Source: Opisthocomus hoazin
Lineage: Eukaryota > Chordata > Aves > Opisthocomiformes > Opisthocomidae
Length of the DNA: 64,000 nucleotides
NCBI RefSeq assembly: GCF_030867145.1
Contig: NC_134417.1
Location: 9,277,577-9,341,576 of the forward strand
Direction: 5' to 3'
The position numbers and the translations under genes were made by a program. The notes under the pieces were generated by a model. It had not been told where the DNA came from and made no database searches. It saw only the letters and a program-made list of their open reading frames with translations. Of the stretch, positions 26,251 through 37,220 are shown piece after piece; the first letter of the stretch is position 1; each line of letters opens with the position of its first letter.

Positions 26251-27057
26251 CGCTGCTCCTCATGACCCCTCCACATGAGTCCAGCAACTGAATCCACCGC
26301 ACCCCTGATGCCTGCGGGCCTGCTGTTCCCGCCAACGCCCCAGCAGCACCTCCTGGTTTGCAGACTAAACCCAGGAACCAAGTACAAGATAGGGCACAGG
26401 AGGAGCATGAAGGCAATTAAGGACCCCAACGCTGAGTATTCGCGTTCCTGATGCCAGCAAATTGCAGACCAAATGCAATCTCTTTGAATGAGAGGTACCT
26501 CGAGACGTGGATCATTTGGGGAGGCACAGGCACTGCGTATCCCGCGCCAGCATGGCACAAGATAGGGTCTGTCCACAGCTCGGTTACATCTCAAGCGGAG
26601 CAAGGGAGAGAAAGCCCTCGGTGCTGATGAAAGCAGGCAAAGCCAGCACACTGACACAGGAAGAAGTGAAATGCTGGGGAGGCATCTGGACCGTCATCAC
26701 TTAAAACCTGCAAACACAACAGTGGTTATTACCAGATTCGAACAATGAAACTGAAAAAAAAAAAAAAATCTGTCTCCACTAAGACAATTGCTGAATCAAA
26801 ACAGCTACAAGAATTAAAAGTTTTGCTCTTCCTCAACATAAAATGCTTGGCTTCCCATGGCGTGTATCTTGTCTCGACTATTTTAACACCTCGTGCCATG
26901 TGCTACAGATCGAGGTGGCTCAGCAGCTCAAGCAGGCTGTCAGAGAGCTGCAGCTAAGGGTGGCCAAAACTCAAAGTTTGTAAGAAGTTTAAACCTCTTG
27001 AAATCTGGTTTCACTCTGATTTGCAACAAAAACTAACATTTGCAAAATTTCTCATGA

Positions 27058-27062
27058 CACAG
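27058..27062. repeat. Left 5-bp target-site duplication of the solo LTR
   Basis: CACAG immediately precedes the LTR and is repeated exactly at 27475-27479. Confidence 0.8.
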
Positions 27063-27474
27063 TGTTCTGGTTTCGGCTGCAGCCGGCAACAAAAGCGCCA
27101 CGCGGCCGCCCCTCCTCCCGCTGGGGTGTGGAGGAGAATGGACAGCAAGAGGCAGAAACTGGTGGGTCGGGATAAAGGCAGTTTAACAGAACAGCAAACA
27201 AAGGGAACAGGAACAACAACGATACAGATGAGGAGAAAACACAACACAAACCGCACAACCCACAGAGCCGCTCTCTCCCAGACCAGACCGGCGCCCACAC
27301 TCCCGAGCCACGAGTGAGTTCCCACCCCCCCACCCCCCTGGAACCCAGCATGGCGGCACATGGTATGGAATACCCGGCTCGGTTTGGCCAGGTTGGGGTT
27401 GGGTCAGCCCATCCAGCTGTGCCCCTTCCTGGATTCTGGTGAAAATTAACCCTGTCCTGGCCGAACCCAGGACA
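27063..27474 (-). mobile_element. Solo LTR of an avian endogenous retrovirus (ERVL-like)
   Basis: This 412-bp non-coding element reads TGTCCTGGG...CAGAACA on the minus strand, with the retroviral TG...CA ends. It is bracketed by an exact 5-bp duplication, CACAG. Its two ends are also imperfect inverted copies over 16 bases (13 matches). The layout matches, from memory, a widespread bird LTR family: a near-terminal GTTAATTTTC, then a GGTATTCCATACC block, then an AAACTGCCTTTATC-like block. Compared with the usual form it looks shorter, as if an internal part near the 5' end were missing. No internal retroviral genes flank it, so it is the product of LTR-LTR recombination. The 5-bp duplication favours the ERVL class; the exact subfamily was not determined. 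Confidence 0.85.
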
Positions 27475-27479
27475 CACAG
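27475..27479. repeat. Right 5-bp target-site duplication of the solo LTR
   Basis: Exact copy (CACAG) of 27058-27062. Confidence 0.8.
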
Positions 27480-28638
27480 AGTGATTTTCCCATCTCAGAA
27501 GAATATCTGGTAAACATCAGCGTGAGGCATTTCTGCAATCAGCTGTTCCCTCCATGAAGCCCAATAGCTCTGAATTAAGATAAAAAAACACAGCAAAACT
27601 GTCAGGGAAGCCCTGCACCCACCCCACCCCTTCCCCTGGTCTGCCAGCTCACATGGACAGCCTGGTAACCCTCACGGCCTGGCTTAGGTCAGGGCTGCAG
27701 GTTTTGGGGAGCCAGGCTGCAGTGCTGGGAGCCCAGTCCCCTCCTCAGCATGAAGCCGCTGCAAAACCAACTGGTGGCCAAACCGCCCCCATCCAGGCCA
27801 GTGGGAACCTCGCAGAACCCACAGCGCAGCCCAGGCATCGGCTTTCAGCATCTGACCCTCCAAGACACTTCTGGTGGTGCCAAACACAACTCGATATCCA
27901 TCTCCCAATGACTCAATTTGCTTCCAGAAAGTGCATCTCCCTTTTTAAGCGTTGGCTGGACTGACAGGAGGCCAGGCAGGCCAACACAACAGCTGCCGTA
28001 CCCAAAGGGGTAAGGAAGCCCCTGGGAAGCTGGGTATCAATGCTATGAAATGCTGCATTCGATCTACAGCACGGCATTTCGTAATGCTCCTTTACTTCAT
28101 CCCAGTTACTTACACCCATGCCAGCGACTGTTCCCAGTTTCCCCCACAGCTGCGTTTGAAGGAAGCTGCTCTCGGTGCTGTCCCTAACACGTGTGTCACC
28201 CTTTGAGGATGCTTCAATCTAAGACAACCAACAAATAAGGGACGGAGGGGAACACAACCAAGCTCTGCTTGCTTAGATCCACTGCCAGGCTGGAAACAAA
28301 ACTTCCAGCTCCTGGGACGGCCAAAACATGTGCCCTTCGCACTCACTGCACACTCAGAATTATGTCTCTTGTGTCATCCTGGGAGTCTGCGTTAACTGAG
28401 AATCCCTGGGGGTGTTTTAAGCCAAAAACACAAACCACCCTTCCACTCCAACCATATGTCGGGGAAGCTTCAGATTCGAAAAGCAACACGGGAAGGCCAG
28501 GGCTCCGGAATCTCTCTCCGTCAGAAGGGAGCGAAGAGCCCAGGTGCTGCCCTGCTAGGCAGGAGAGGGCAGGTGCCCACGCGGGGAGGCCGGGCAGAGC
28601 GGGCGGCTGAGCTCCCGCCTCGGAGCACAGAGAGAGCA

Positions 28639-28758
28639 GGGCAGAGCCCGGCACACATGCGGCACACCGCGGGGCAGAGCCCAGCACACGGCACACCGCG
28701 GGGCAGAGCCCGGCACATGGCATGCCGTGGGGCAGAGCCCAGCACGCTGCTGCCAGCG
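28639..28758 (+). repeat. GC-rich minisatellite, about 29-bp unit, four copies
   Basis: Each unit opens with GGGCAGAGCCC(A/G)GCAC. The units are 28639-28671 (33 bases), 28672-28700, 28701-28729 and a diverging fourth from 28730. The array sits in a CpG-rich island that continues to about 29060. The overlapping open frames on both strands are repetitive products of the array and not genes. Confidence 0.8.
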
Positions 28759-31700
28759 GTGCTCGCTCCGCCGCCGTAGCTGGCCGCGGAGGGAAGTCCA
28801 AGGAGCCAGGCAGGCTCGTTGCCAAGACCTAGGGCAGGCAATAACCATTACCAGGACTCTAACCCTGATACACGCTCTCCCCGCTCCAACAAGCGCGGCG
28901 GCGGAAGGCCGTCTCGGCGCGGCGAGGTGAAAGGCCAGTCCACGGGGCAGAGCTGACGCACGCTGCCGGCGCGGCCAACGAGCTGGCGGGCACAGGCAAT
29001 GCGCCCACGAGGCCCGGTGTGCTGGTGTCCTTGGTGGAGCCCGGCTCCCAGCAGCCCTGATCCTGGCACTGCGGGGCTGTCCTCTGTGGCCTCCCCACTC
29101 CCAGTCCTCAAAACTGCAGCACAGCACCAGCAGGTGGGAGCAGATAAACCGCGAGGTCCAAGGGGAGGTTAGGCTGCAGTTCAATATTTTGTTTCACGTA
29201 AATATAACATCGCTCTAAGCTGCAGTCACCCACCCCACCCGCCGGTAATTCTCAGGCCCTAGAAAAATTCTTCCATGTGGATGAAAAGGGGCACTGCAGA
29301 GGCTGCCGCTCACCCCAAGGATTTTTCTTACCAGTGCTCAAACACTGCGATTTCAGGGTGAGCTTCCCTCCAAGTAGGTCATCCCACGCACCCAGGAATG
29401 CCACAGCAGTGGCAGGGCACAGCCCTTCACCCAAAGCGGGACACTGGGGTCACCTGCATGCCCTCCTGTCCCTGGGTGGACCTTTCTCCTGCACACCAGC
29501 TGCAAGACGCGACCAGCATCGTCTGCGGGACAGCGGGAGAGGGAACAGGGAAGGAGAAGGGGTGGTACTGGAGCACGAAGTTGGAGCCAAGCAGAGACGC
29601 TGTGGCAGTGCTCGCTCCCGGGTGGCAGCGAGGGCAGCCCAGCACTGCCAAGAGCCCTCTCCCCACGGGCGGCTGGGGAGCCGGCAGAGGTGGCCACGTG
29701 GCTGACAGGCACTGCCTGCAGCGGTGGCAGGGTGTTTCCGAGAGTGACTCGGGGCTGCCTGGAGCTCCGCAGAGACCTTTGGTCCCACCAGCCCTGCCAG
29801 AGCACTTGCTGTCATCACATGAAGAAAGAGATAAAGGTGGCACAGGGCAAGCCACCATCACGGGGTCACAGCTCCAGCTATGCCCCTTCCCACCCCGGAC
29901 ACCCAAGTGCAGGGAGATGATGCAGGACCTGTGCTTGTCCCCATCGCCGCACCCACCATGGACAATCCCAGCCACCAGCACAGCACAGCCAGTTATGCAT
30001 GCAAGGGCTGGGAAGTCCCTGGACACCACCTCCCGCCTTTCCCGAGGGAGAAGCAGCGAGCCAAACCTAAGGCAAGAAGAGGAAGAGGAGGGATTCTCTC
30101 TTCTTCCTCCATGCCATGGCGCTGAATCCCAGCTATGCCAAGAGGAGTGGGTTGCTTCAGAGCAAGGGACATCTTCCCACCTCCAGTCAGTTGTCAGGGC
30201 ATCTCTCATCCTGTCTTCAAGTTTTGGAAAGCGAGGATCAATCGTTTACCAGCTGTGACAGCGAAAAGCCCCAGCAGCTCCTGCCTGCTGCGTGCCTCCC
30301 CAGGCCTGCTCGCTACAAGGCTCCTTCTGATGCCGAGATGCAACTCCAGATGATCCCAATTACAGAAGCGAGGCTGTCACAGTTTCAGCTGCACAAGGGA
30401 GATGAGAAAACTAATGGTGTCACCCAGTGTCTGCAGGAACAAATTTACAAACCTAATCACCTCCCAGCATAGCCGGGCTGCCGCTGCCTGAAGCAGGGTG
30501 ATAGGGGAGAAGAAAGCTTTTGGGACTCTTAAAGAATATTAATTTGCACTAATAGGAATCGGAACTGTCCTTGCCTGTAATCAGCAGCAGAACTGAGATC
30601 TTGAAATGGAATATTAACACAAGTGCTCCTTGGGAGATGGAAACCTCTCAAAACCCCTCTCAAATTATGAGAATTAAACATAGAAAAGCAGCCCTGCAAA
30701 CTGCAATGCAGTTGTGGTGTCGGGGGGAGTCTGCTGAAAGGGGAGGCTGTGAAATGCAGTGGGAGTATCGCTGCCTGCTGGTAGCGCCCAGGACCACCGA
30801 CCTGTACTGACCACCTCCCGACAGGCTGATTTTCCTTCCAGACACCCTCTGAAACTGGGGGGTGATCTCTTTTTCTCCTGTAAAATGTAGGATAACTGAA
30901 TTTTTTATCCAGGTTGATCAGGTGCATCCTCCATGCTTAATGAAACCCATTGCACGAGAACGGGAAAGAAACCGCTTATTGTAACGGCTGTTGTGTTTTG
31001 TTACTCTGTGTAACTGCTGTCTTGGTTTGGGGCCAGGGAAATACCTCTGACACTTCTGTTCAATGAGGTACTAAGGATTTGGGGTGTTCAGCTTGAGATA
31101 GGGCACTGAAAATGAGCAGCTCTTCCTGAAAATTAAACTTACAGGGAATGCCTGACACCGAGCAGGGCACAGATCCAGGACCCCACTTGCTGCTGCAGCC
31201 CGAGCCACAGGCACACCTGCCTTTGGCAGAAGAGGGGCCTGACTAAGAGCTGTCACCCTGAGGAATATTCTGCAGGTCTCAGGCAGGTCTTTTAACAGGC
31301 AATTTGTCCTCTCACGTTAGTTTTTCCTCCCCCCGTGCGTTTGGCCATGGGGGCTGCAACGCAGCAGGGCAGCTCTGCAGCACTGAGTCACCGCAGCGAT
31401 GAGCCAGCCGCAGCCAGATGGGCGCTTTGCTGAGTGGAAGCGCATCGTCTGCCACGTTCCTTGCCGCGCCCCGAACGGGGCCTGCCGGTGGCTCCCGTAC
31501 ATCCTACCCCGGACTCGTCCTCGGGAAGCCCCTGCTGCCAAGTCCCTCTCCCACGTTCCCCGGTCCCTGCAAGCAAACAGCGCCCCGAGGCAGGGGTACA
31601 CTTACCACATCACGGCCCAAAAGACTGAAGGAAAAATTAGTGTTCACCTTCCTGAGGACACCACAAAAGGTCCTGGTGAGCCTGGCACGAAAACACTTTC

Positions 31701-32569
31701 TGGAGAAGAGGACAAAAGCAGAACCTCGTTAGGAACACACGTGGGTTGGGCTGCTCCACGTGAGCCAAGCCCCCAGCCCTGACACACGCACTCTCCCGCC
31801 CCGCTCCCGCATGTCCCATGGCAGCCCGACATGACTGATGTTTGGAGGTTTGCTCAGGGCTCACCAGCAGAATCCAGCAGCGAGACCTCCCACCCCTGCC
31901 ACACAGCCCCGGGGAGCCGCTGCGCAGCCAGGCCTGGCTGCAGGAGGTGCCAGTGGGGACAGGCAGGGACATGCTGGACATCGTGGGCAGAAGGGGCCAT
32001 GGGGAATCCCCCCGATCCTGAAGCACCCTTTCATTGCTCCTCTGCCGAGAGGGGTGAACCGTCGACCCACACAGTGTGGTGGCGGGGGAGAAGGACGTGT
32101 GCCACGCACAGAGGGTGTCATGGGGACCCCCCTGCCCTCTGCCACCCCCTCACAGCCCAGACTGCTCCTTGGCTTCAGCTGGGTTTCAGCAGAGGTTTCC
32201 TGCTCCTCCTCATCAGAGAAAGCGAAGCCGAAGGGCCCTGGAGCTTCATAATTCACTTTGCAAGCGAGGCACAGGGCGACTGCAGCCCCAGCCCTGGAGC
32301 GCTCAGCGTCTCGTCCCGCTCTGCCCTGCCCAAGGAAAGGTCCCGCTTCCCACCCCACTCTGCTGCGGAACGGCCCAGCACCTCCGTGAAGGGGAACGGG
32401 ATCAAGTCATGGCAACCTGAGAGCGATCCTTTGGCGCTCAACTAGTGATGAAAAGGAAGATTTTTTTTTTTAACTTTTGAAATGAAGCTACCCCCAGTTA
32501 CATCTAACGGTTTACTTTTTTCAGTTCTTACAGCCCAAAAGTTGATCTGCCGTAACATTTCTTAGCCAA

Positions 32570-33075
32570 ACATCCTCGTAACAAGCACGTCAGTACGGTA
32601 CCTTACATTTTGTGCACGCTCAGCGGTAACAACCGCGTACGAACTCGCGGAGCACCGACGCGTGAGCGCCGTCAGAGCGACCGAACACGGTGGGGACGGG
32701 CTGCACCTCTGCCTGCCGCTTACACGGCAGATCCCCTTCATCAACCAGCCTGCTGGCGGCGCTGGTGAGCGAACGAGCCATCAGCCGGCCTTCTTCGTTA
32801 TTGGCATCGCCGTCGTATTCTTATACATCAGCTAATTTAGCGTTAATGAGAGCGGGGATTAAAAGCCCCGGTCACGGAGCAAAAGCCCGGCGGGGGGGGG
32901 CCTGGCCGCAGCCCGCAGCCACCGCCCCCTCGCGCTGCTGCTCCCGGGGCGGGGACACACACACCGCTCCCCCCCCTCCCCCCGCCGGGGGGAGCTCGGG
33001 GCCGGCGGGAGGGCGCTGCCGCCAGCGGCCGCCGGGAGGCGCTGCTGCAGCGGGGACGGGGCGTGCGGGGCGGGG
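32570..33075. promoter_or_regulatory. CpG island with homeodomain/OTX-like cores
   Basis: The segment is dense in CpG, starting near 32575 in otherwise unremarkable sequence and running into G-rich DNA at 32880-33078. Its middle is not simple GC-rich filler: at 32833-32861 it carries two TAAT cores (32833-32836 and 32844-32847) and GGATTA (32856-32861), which is the OTX/PITX/GSC-type site in one orientation. The last of these is framed by a short CGGGG/CCCCG inverted repeat. This mixture is typical of developmental promoters or enhancers. No gene is visible next to it; a non-coding transcript start is possible. The function is inference. Confidence 0.4.
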
Positions 33076-33078
33076 GGG

Positions 33079-33195
33079 GTGTGTGTGTGTGTGCGCGCGC
33101 GTGTGTCTGTGTGTGCGTGTCTGTGCGCGTGCGTGCGTGTCTGTGTGTGCTTGTCTGCGCGCGTGCGCGTGTGTCTGTGCGCGTGTGCGCGTGTC
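33079..33195 (+). repeat. Alternating GT/GC tract (Z-DNA-prone microsatellite)
   Basis: About 115 bases of almost strictly alternating purine-pyrimidine sequence, with GT and GC steps mixed and occasional TCT interruptions. It directly abuts a G8 run and the CpG island on its left. Such tracts readily form left-handed DNA. The long frames it opens on both strands are repeat artefacts. Confidence 0.9.
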
Positions 33196-34858
33196 CCTGC
33201 GTCCCCCTCCGCCATCCGGCCCCGCACCCGACCCCACGCAGCTCAGCCCCGGCAGCCAGGATGCGGGAAAACAACAGAAACAACCAACCAAACAACAGAA
33301 TAATAACTAAAAAAAGGGGGGGGGGTAGAATTAATAAGGAGGGGCTCTGGCACACTGAGAAGAGGCAGAGGCGAGGGCCCGGGCCCCTGGCTGGGCTCGA
33401 GGGACCCAGCAGCGAGGCTGGTGCTGGCATACGCTGCGGGGCTGCACTCCTCTCTGGCGACAGGGACGGGTTCTGGTGTGCATCCCCCACCGTCACAAAC
33501 CCAGCAATTCCAATACCTGTGACATTTTTTCCTCCACCAAATGGCTGTGCAGCTTTGTCTCTCCTGGGCCTCAGCACAGAGCACAGCATTAACCTCTGCG
33601 AAGAATGTCCTGCCGGAGCTGAGAGAAGAAACCCCCCACCCAGCCCCCCCAGTGTAAATCTGGAAAGCTCAACTGTGCTCACTGGACTGCCTCAGGATTT
33701 ACCAAGGCATTCAAGAAAGCTGAATTTGCCCCAAAACTCAGGAAAGAAGAGTGCATTAGGCCTTTTCTTCCCGAAAAGGATCAAGATGGCCAGCTTCTCT
33801 CTAACACAAGCGGCCAAGCCTGCGGCGTCACTCCTGACCCCAGCGGCCGCCTGCCAAGGCCGGGGTTGCTGGGTGCCCGCCTGTGCTGCGGCACCGTGCC
33901 CGGAGATGGGGAGCATCCCCTGCCCTTGTGCCCGTACCCAGGCCGTGGGGAGTGCTCCTGCTCCTCCCCGGCAGCTCACCCCTCAGAGGCACCGCTCGGC
34001 TGCTTCGGAGGGGACAGCAGGCTCGGCTCCTGCAGCGAGCGCCTGAAACAACAGCAGCAACAGTGGCAGCCGCCTCTGCAGGCTGGGTGAAGGTGACTCC
34101 AGAGCCAGCGCTCCTGCTTCGCCCGACTCCCCCTCTCAGCACGCACCCTGCTCCCGCCTTGTCACCGAAGAACACATTTCCCCCTCCGTCACCCAGGCTG
34201 TGTGACCGGCCCAGGAGAAGAGCCTTTCCCTTTGGACTGGGATGGTTCACCATCACCCCCTCCTGAGCAGAGCATCTCTGCTCCCCCCTGGGGATGGGCA
34301 CAACTTGCAGGAGTCCCGGGGTTGTGCTCGTGCTCCCGGGTGTGACACCGCCTGAGAGACATAAGGGTGCCCGCTACCCTCACAAACGCACACATCCTGG
34401 AAAATGAAAAATCTCGATTCTCGGGTGTCCTCCCATGATGGCCACCCCAGCTGCTGTCCATTGAGGTGTCCACCAGAGGGATCAGCAGCTCAGCACCCAG
34501 AGCACCATCACTCTGATGCTCACAGACAAGTCAAAACCATTTCCACCGGACTAAATCCTTGATATCGAGCACGACACAGACAGATGGCAAAACACCCTCA
34601 TTTCCCTTCATTCAGGGGTGCAATGCCGTCGTACCACTGAGTAGAACTTTCCAAAACTCCCTTCAGTTTTCCACCACAACCGTTTTGTGGGCCAGGAGCC
34701 GGGCGGGAGCGAAGCCCCTGGCGCAGCCCACCGCCCGCCCTGCCAGCCCCACGCACGTCTGCCCCTTCCCAAGCAAGCGGCTGCCGGGCCTGGCTGCTCA
34801 CCTGTTGTGTGGGGCACAGAGCTTCAGCAGACTCCTGTCAACCTCCGGTCTCTCTGTC

Positions 34859-34876
34859 TTTTTTTTTTTTTTTTTT
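34859..34876. repeat. T18 run
   Basis: Homopolymer with no recognisable retrocopy upstream on the minus strand. Confidence 0.85.
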
Positions 34877-36515
34877 AAACCTGAAAGAAATGGTTCAGTA
34901 AGGAAGAAACATAAAAGTCGCAGAGATATGAACAGTCTGCAGAAAACGTAAAACTTGGCTTGCCACTACTGAACTCATCCAGCGAGAAACAGCACCCTCT
35001 GACCCTACCGCTGCCTGTGTAATACAGCGTTTATGCTAGGTGTATCCTGCACTTAAAATATATGAATGTTATACGCTCACCATTACAAGCATATTTTCAG
35101 GGCAGTTTGACTCGAAGTGCTTGTCTTCTGTGCTGTGTTGCCGGCAGGTGAACCTCACACGTCATTTTCTTCTCTTCTTTGTTTTAAATGATGCAGCATT
35201 TTCCCTGTGCTAGGTACTGACCTTCGACCCGCTTTCTCCTAGGTGAAGAGGGAGCATGCTAAACAGAGTCACTCAGGTAACTTTGGCATGAGAGTGGAGG
35301 AGAGAAGGCCACGAAATCTCTCTTTAAAACCGTTTGTCCCAGGAATCCCACTTCTGTCTTCGTCCTGGGTTCATGGCGATCCCGTCCCTGCCTGCTGCCT
35401 CCGCACCCCTCCCAGCCCACCCTCACCCCCACCGCAGCGAACCCGGAGAGCTAACCCCACCTCTTTCACTGCTGTCCTAGCTGACCAAACGTTTGCTCCA
35501 GCTCTGAAAACCGCCAGCGAGGTTGCTAGCATGCCAGGTAAGATTAATCACCCCACCCTTCACATAGGTATAAAATATCGCAGTATGATTTATTAAAAAG
35601 GTCAAAATTTTACAGAGCTTATGAAAACATTGGGGCGGGTGCGTGGGTAAGCACCCAGCGAAATCAGTGTCCTGTTCAGCCTTCCGCAGGTTTCGGTCCC
35701 TGAATCGCAGGGTACGTGAGCATCACTTCCAGGGCAACCCCAGCTGTGAGGGCACGGAGGCACAGAGCAGGGACTGCCCTATTCCCGCCCGCAGCTCTTC
35801 GGAGCAGCTTGGCTGCGCCTTCAAACCTTCTCGCAGCCCGGGCCGACGTCCGGCAGCGGCACGGTTCTCCAGTCTCGGGGCTGCACAGCCCACCAGCAGC
35901 AGCACAGGGCTTCGGACTTCCCTGGGCAGCGAAGGTGGTGCGGTGCGGCATGGGCTGCGTTCAGCCGGCCCATGTACAGGGGCTGGACACCCCTAAAACC
36001 ATGCAGACCCCCCTCCCCGCAGGAAGGCTCTGCTGCTGCCCCTCACCTTCTGCCTCTCCTGGGGCTGCAAGCAGCCGTCGCCCTCAAACCGGAGTGGGAA
36101 CCAGGCAGGAGCAAGGAGAAGGCACTGTCCAAACAAAGGCAGCTTTCGTGCAAAGCCGAGTGGTTCAGGTACATTGAAGGAGAAAACACCTCTGTTTCTG
36201 CTGCTTGGAAGGTAACTGTGATCAGATTTGGCTTTTCTTTTAAGAATTTCATTCTTGTGTCATGCCCTTCCCATCTCTTTCCCTCTGAGATTTACTTAAT
36301 CCTACTTGAGGAAAGCAAGCTGCTTATCAAGATGGGAGTTATTTCAGCATCAGCTGCTGAAGCATTACTTCATTTCTCCTGTCCTTTTTACTCTGCAGCA
36401 TTTCCCTCCAAGACTCTTCACTTCTCTTGTCTTCTGTTAATTAAAACCCAGGTTAGGACTGCCTGCTGATAACTGCGCACTGGTCTAACAAAGCCTGGCC
36501 TGTCGCTGGGTTTGT

Positions 36516-36521
36516 TTTATT
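36516..36521 (-). terminator. FAM124B: Candidate FAM124B polyadenylation signal
   Basis: TTTATT on the plus strand reads AATAAA on the minus strand. It is the first canonical hexamer I find after the FAM124B stop codon at 37221, giving a 3' UTR of roughly 0.7 kb. A single hexamer is weak evidence; other sites further downstream are possible. Confidence 0.35.
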
Positions 36522-37220
36522 ACATGTCATACAAATCAGCAACAGCAGGTCACACTGCAGCACAAACAGCTCAAACTATTCTCTGCAAGTGCTTTCTTTT
36601 CGCTTGTACTGTGCTAATTTGGGGAAAAGGTCTCGCTAGAAAGCTTTTTCTTCAGAAATGTTTTAAGAGAACATTCTTATGTTGCACATCTCATGTACAA
36701 CTGACAACACTGATAGCTTTTAAACTGGGGAAATGGGAAGGAACATAGAGGAAAACCGGCATTACCACTGTGACTGTGCCACTGCCTTGTGCCAGTACAT
36801 GCCAGCGAGGGATGATGAGCAACCCCATGGCTGGGGGAATCCTGCTGCTCGGCAGCCTGGGCAAGCTGCACCTTCTTACCCCACCTGAACGTGGCACAGG
36901 CAATTACTCCTGACATCTTACAACAGCTCAAGGAGTCATACGGCTTATTCCTATTCATCACACAATCATTCTCCAGTCTATCCTGCATTAAAACAAAAAT
37001 AAACCTTTCTGTAAATACAGTGTTGTTTTTCCTGCTTTGCCTTCAGCCTCCTTAGCATTGCTCCATGGAAAGTAGGCGTCGACCTTGGTGAACGCATTAG
37101 TGAAGCATTTCCACAGGTAAGCTGAGCACCGGCGGTCACAGCGTCAGGAGGCACAGTACACAGAAAAGTGCTCCGCTGTCATTTGGAAATGATGAGTCCA
37201 GCTGGCATGTTTGTTTTCAG

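Larger units (their letters stand above)
8150..27057. other. Intergenic stretch without a recognised gene
   Basis: No exon of a known family was recognised in about 19 kb. The longest open frame is 21230-22099 (plus, 289 codons from a TTG), which has no recognisable domain. Simple runs include a C10 tract near 15900, a G10 tract near 13050, an A-rich run at 17173-17205, a TA-rich inverted repeat at 13571-13604 and a pyrimidine run at 25799-25832. CpG-rich patches lie near 11040-11230, 13900-14060, 14390-14560, 24000-24200 and 25500-26250. Several short palindromes and candidate regulatory sites inside it are listed separately. Confidence 0.55.
27480..36515. other. Intergenic stretch, GC-rich in places, without a recognised gene
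   Basis: No known protein family is recognised. The long frames here lie in GC-rich or repetitive DNA, often antiparallel to one another: plus 29398-30258 (286 codons), minus 30209-29427 (260 codons), plus 33063-34046 (327 codons), minus 33682-32843 (279 codons). Their residue make-up simply reflects the base composition, for example runs of alternating C/V or H/T from the GT/GC tract. CpG-rich islands lie at about 28550-29060, 31400-31600, 32570-33260, 33850-34060 and 35720-35960. A T18 run sits at 34859-34876. Confidence 0.55.

Noticed and set aside
25704-26657. 317-codon minus-strand open frame
   Set aside because: It lies across a CpG island, starts without a good ATG context, shows no domain, and has a residue mix dictated by GC-rich sequence. 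Overlapping frames exist on the other strand.
29398-30258. 286-codon plus and 260-codon minus frames facing each other
   Set aside because: Long antiparallel frames over the same bases in GC-rich DNA are expected by chance; no family similarity or splice structure.
31020-31110. TGTCTTGGTTTGGGG-like start resembling an LTR end
   Set aside because: No matching right end, no duplication, and no similarity further in to the LTR at 27063.
33063-34046. 327-codon plus-strand frame, longest in the window
   Set aside because: Its first third is translation of the GT/GC microsatellite, and the rest has no recognisable domain.
1-36500. Exons of SERPINE2, the expected neighbour beyond FAM124B
   Set aside because: No serpin C-terminal or other serpin motif was found in any frame; the gene probably lies left of the window.
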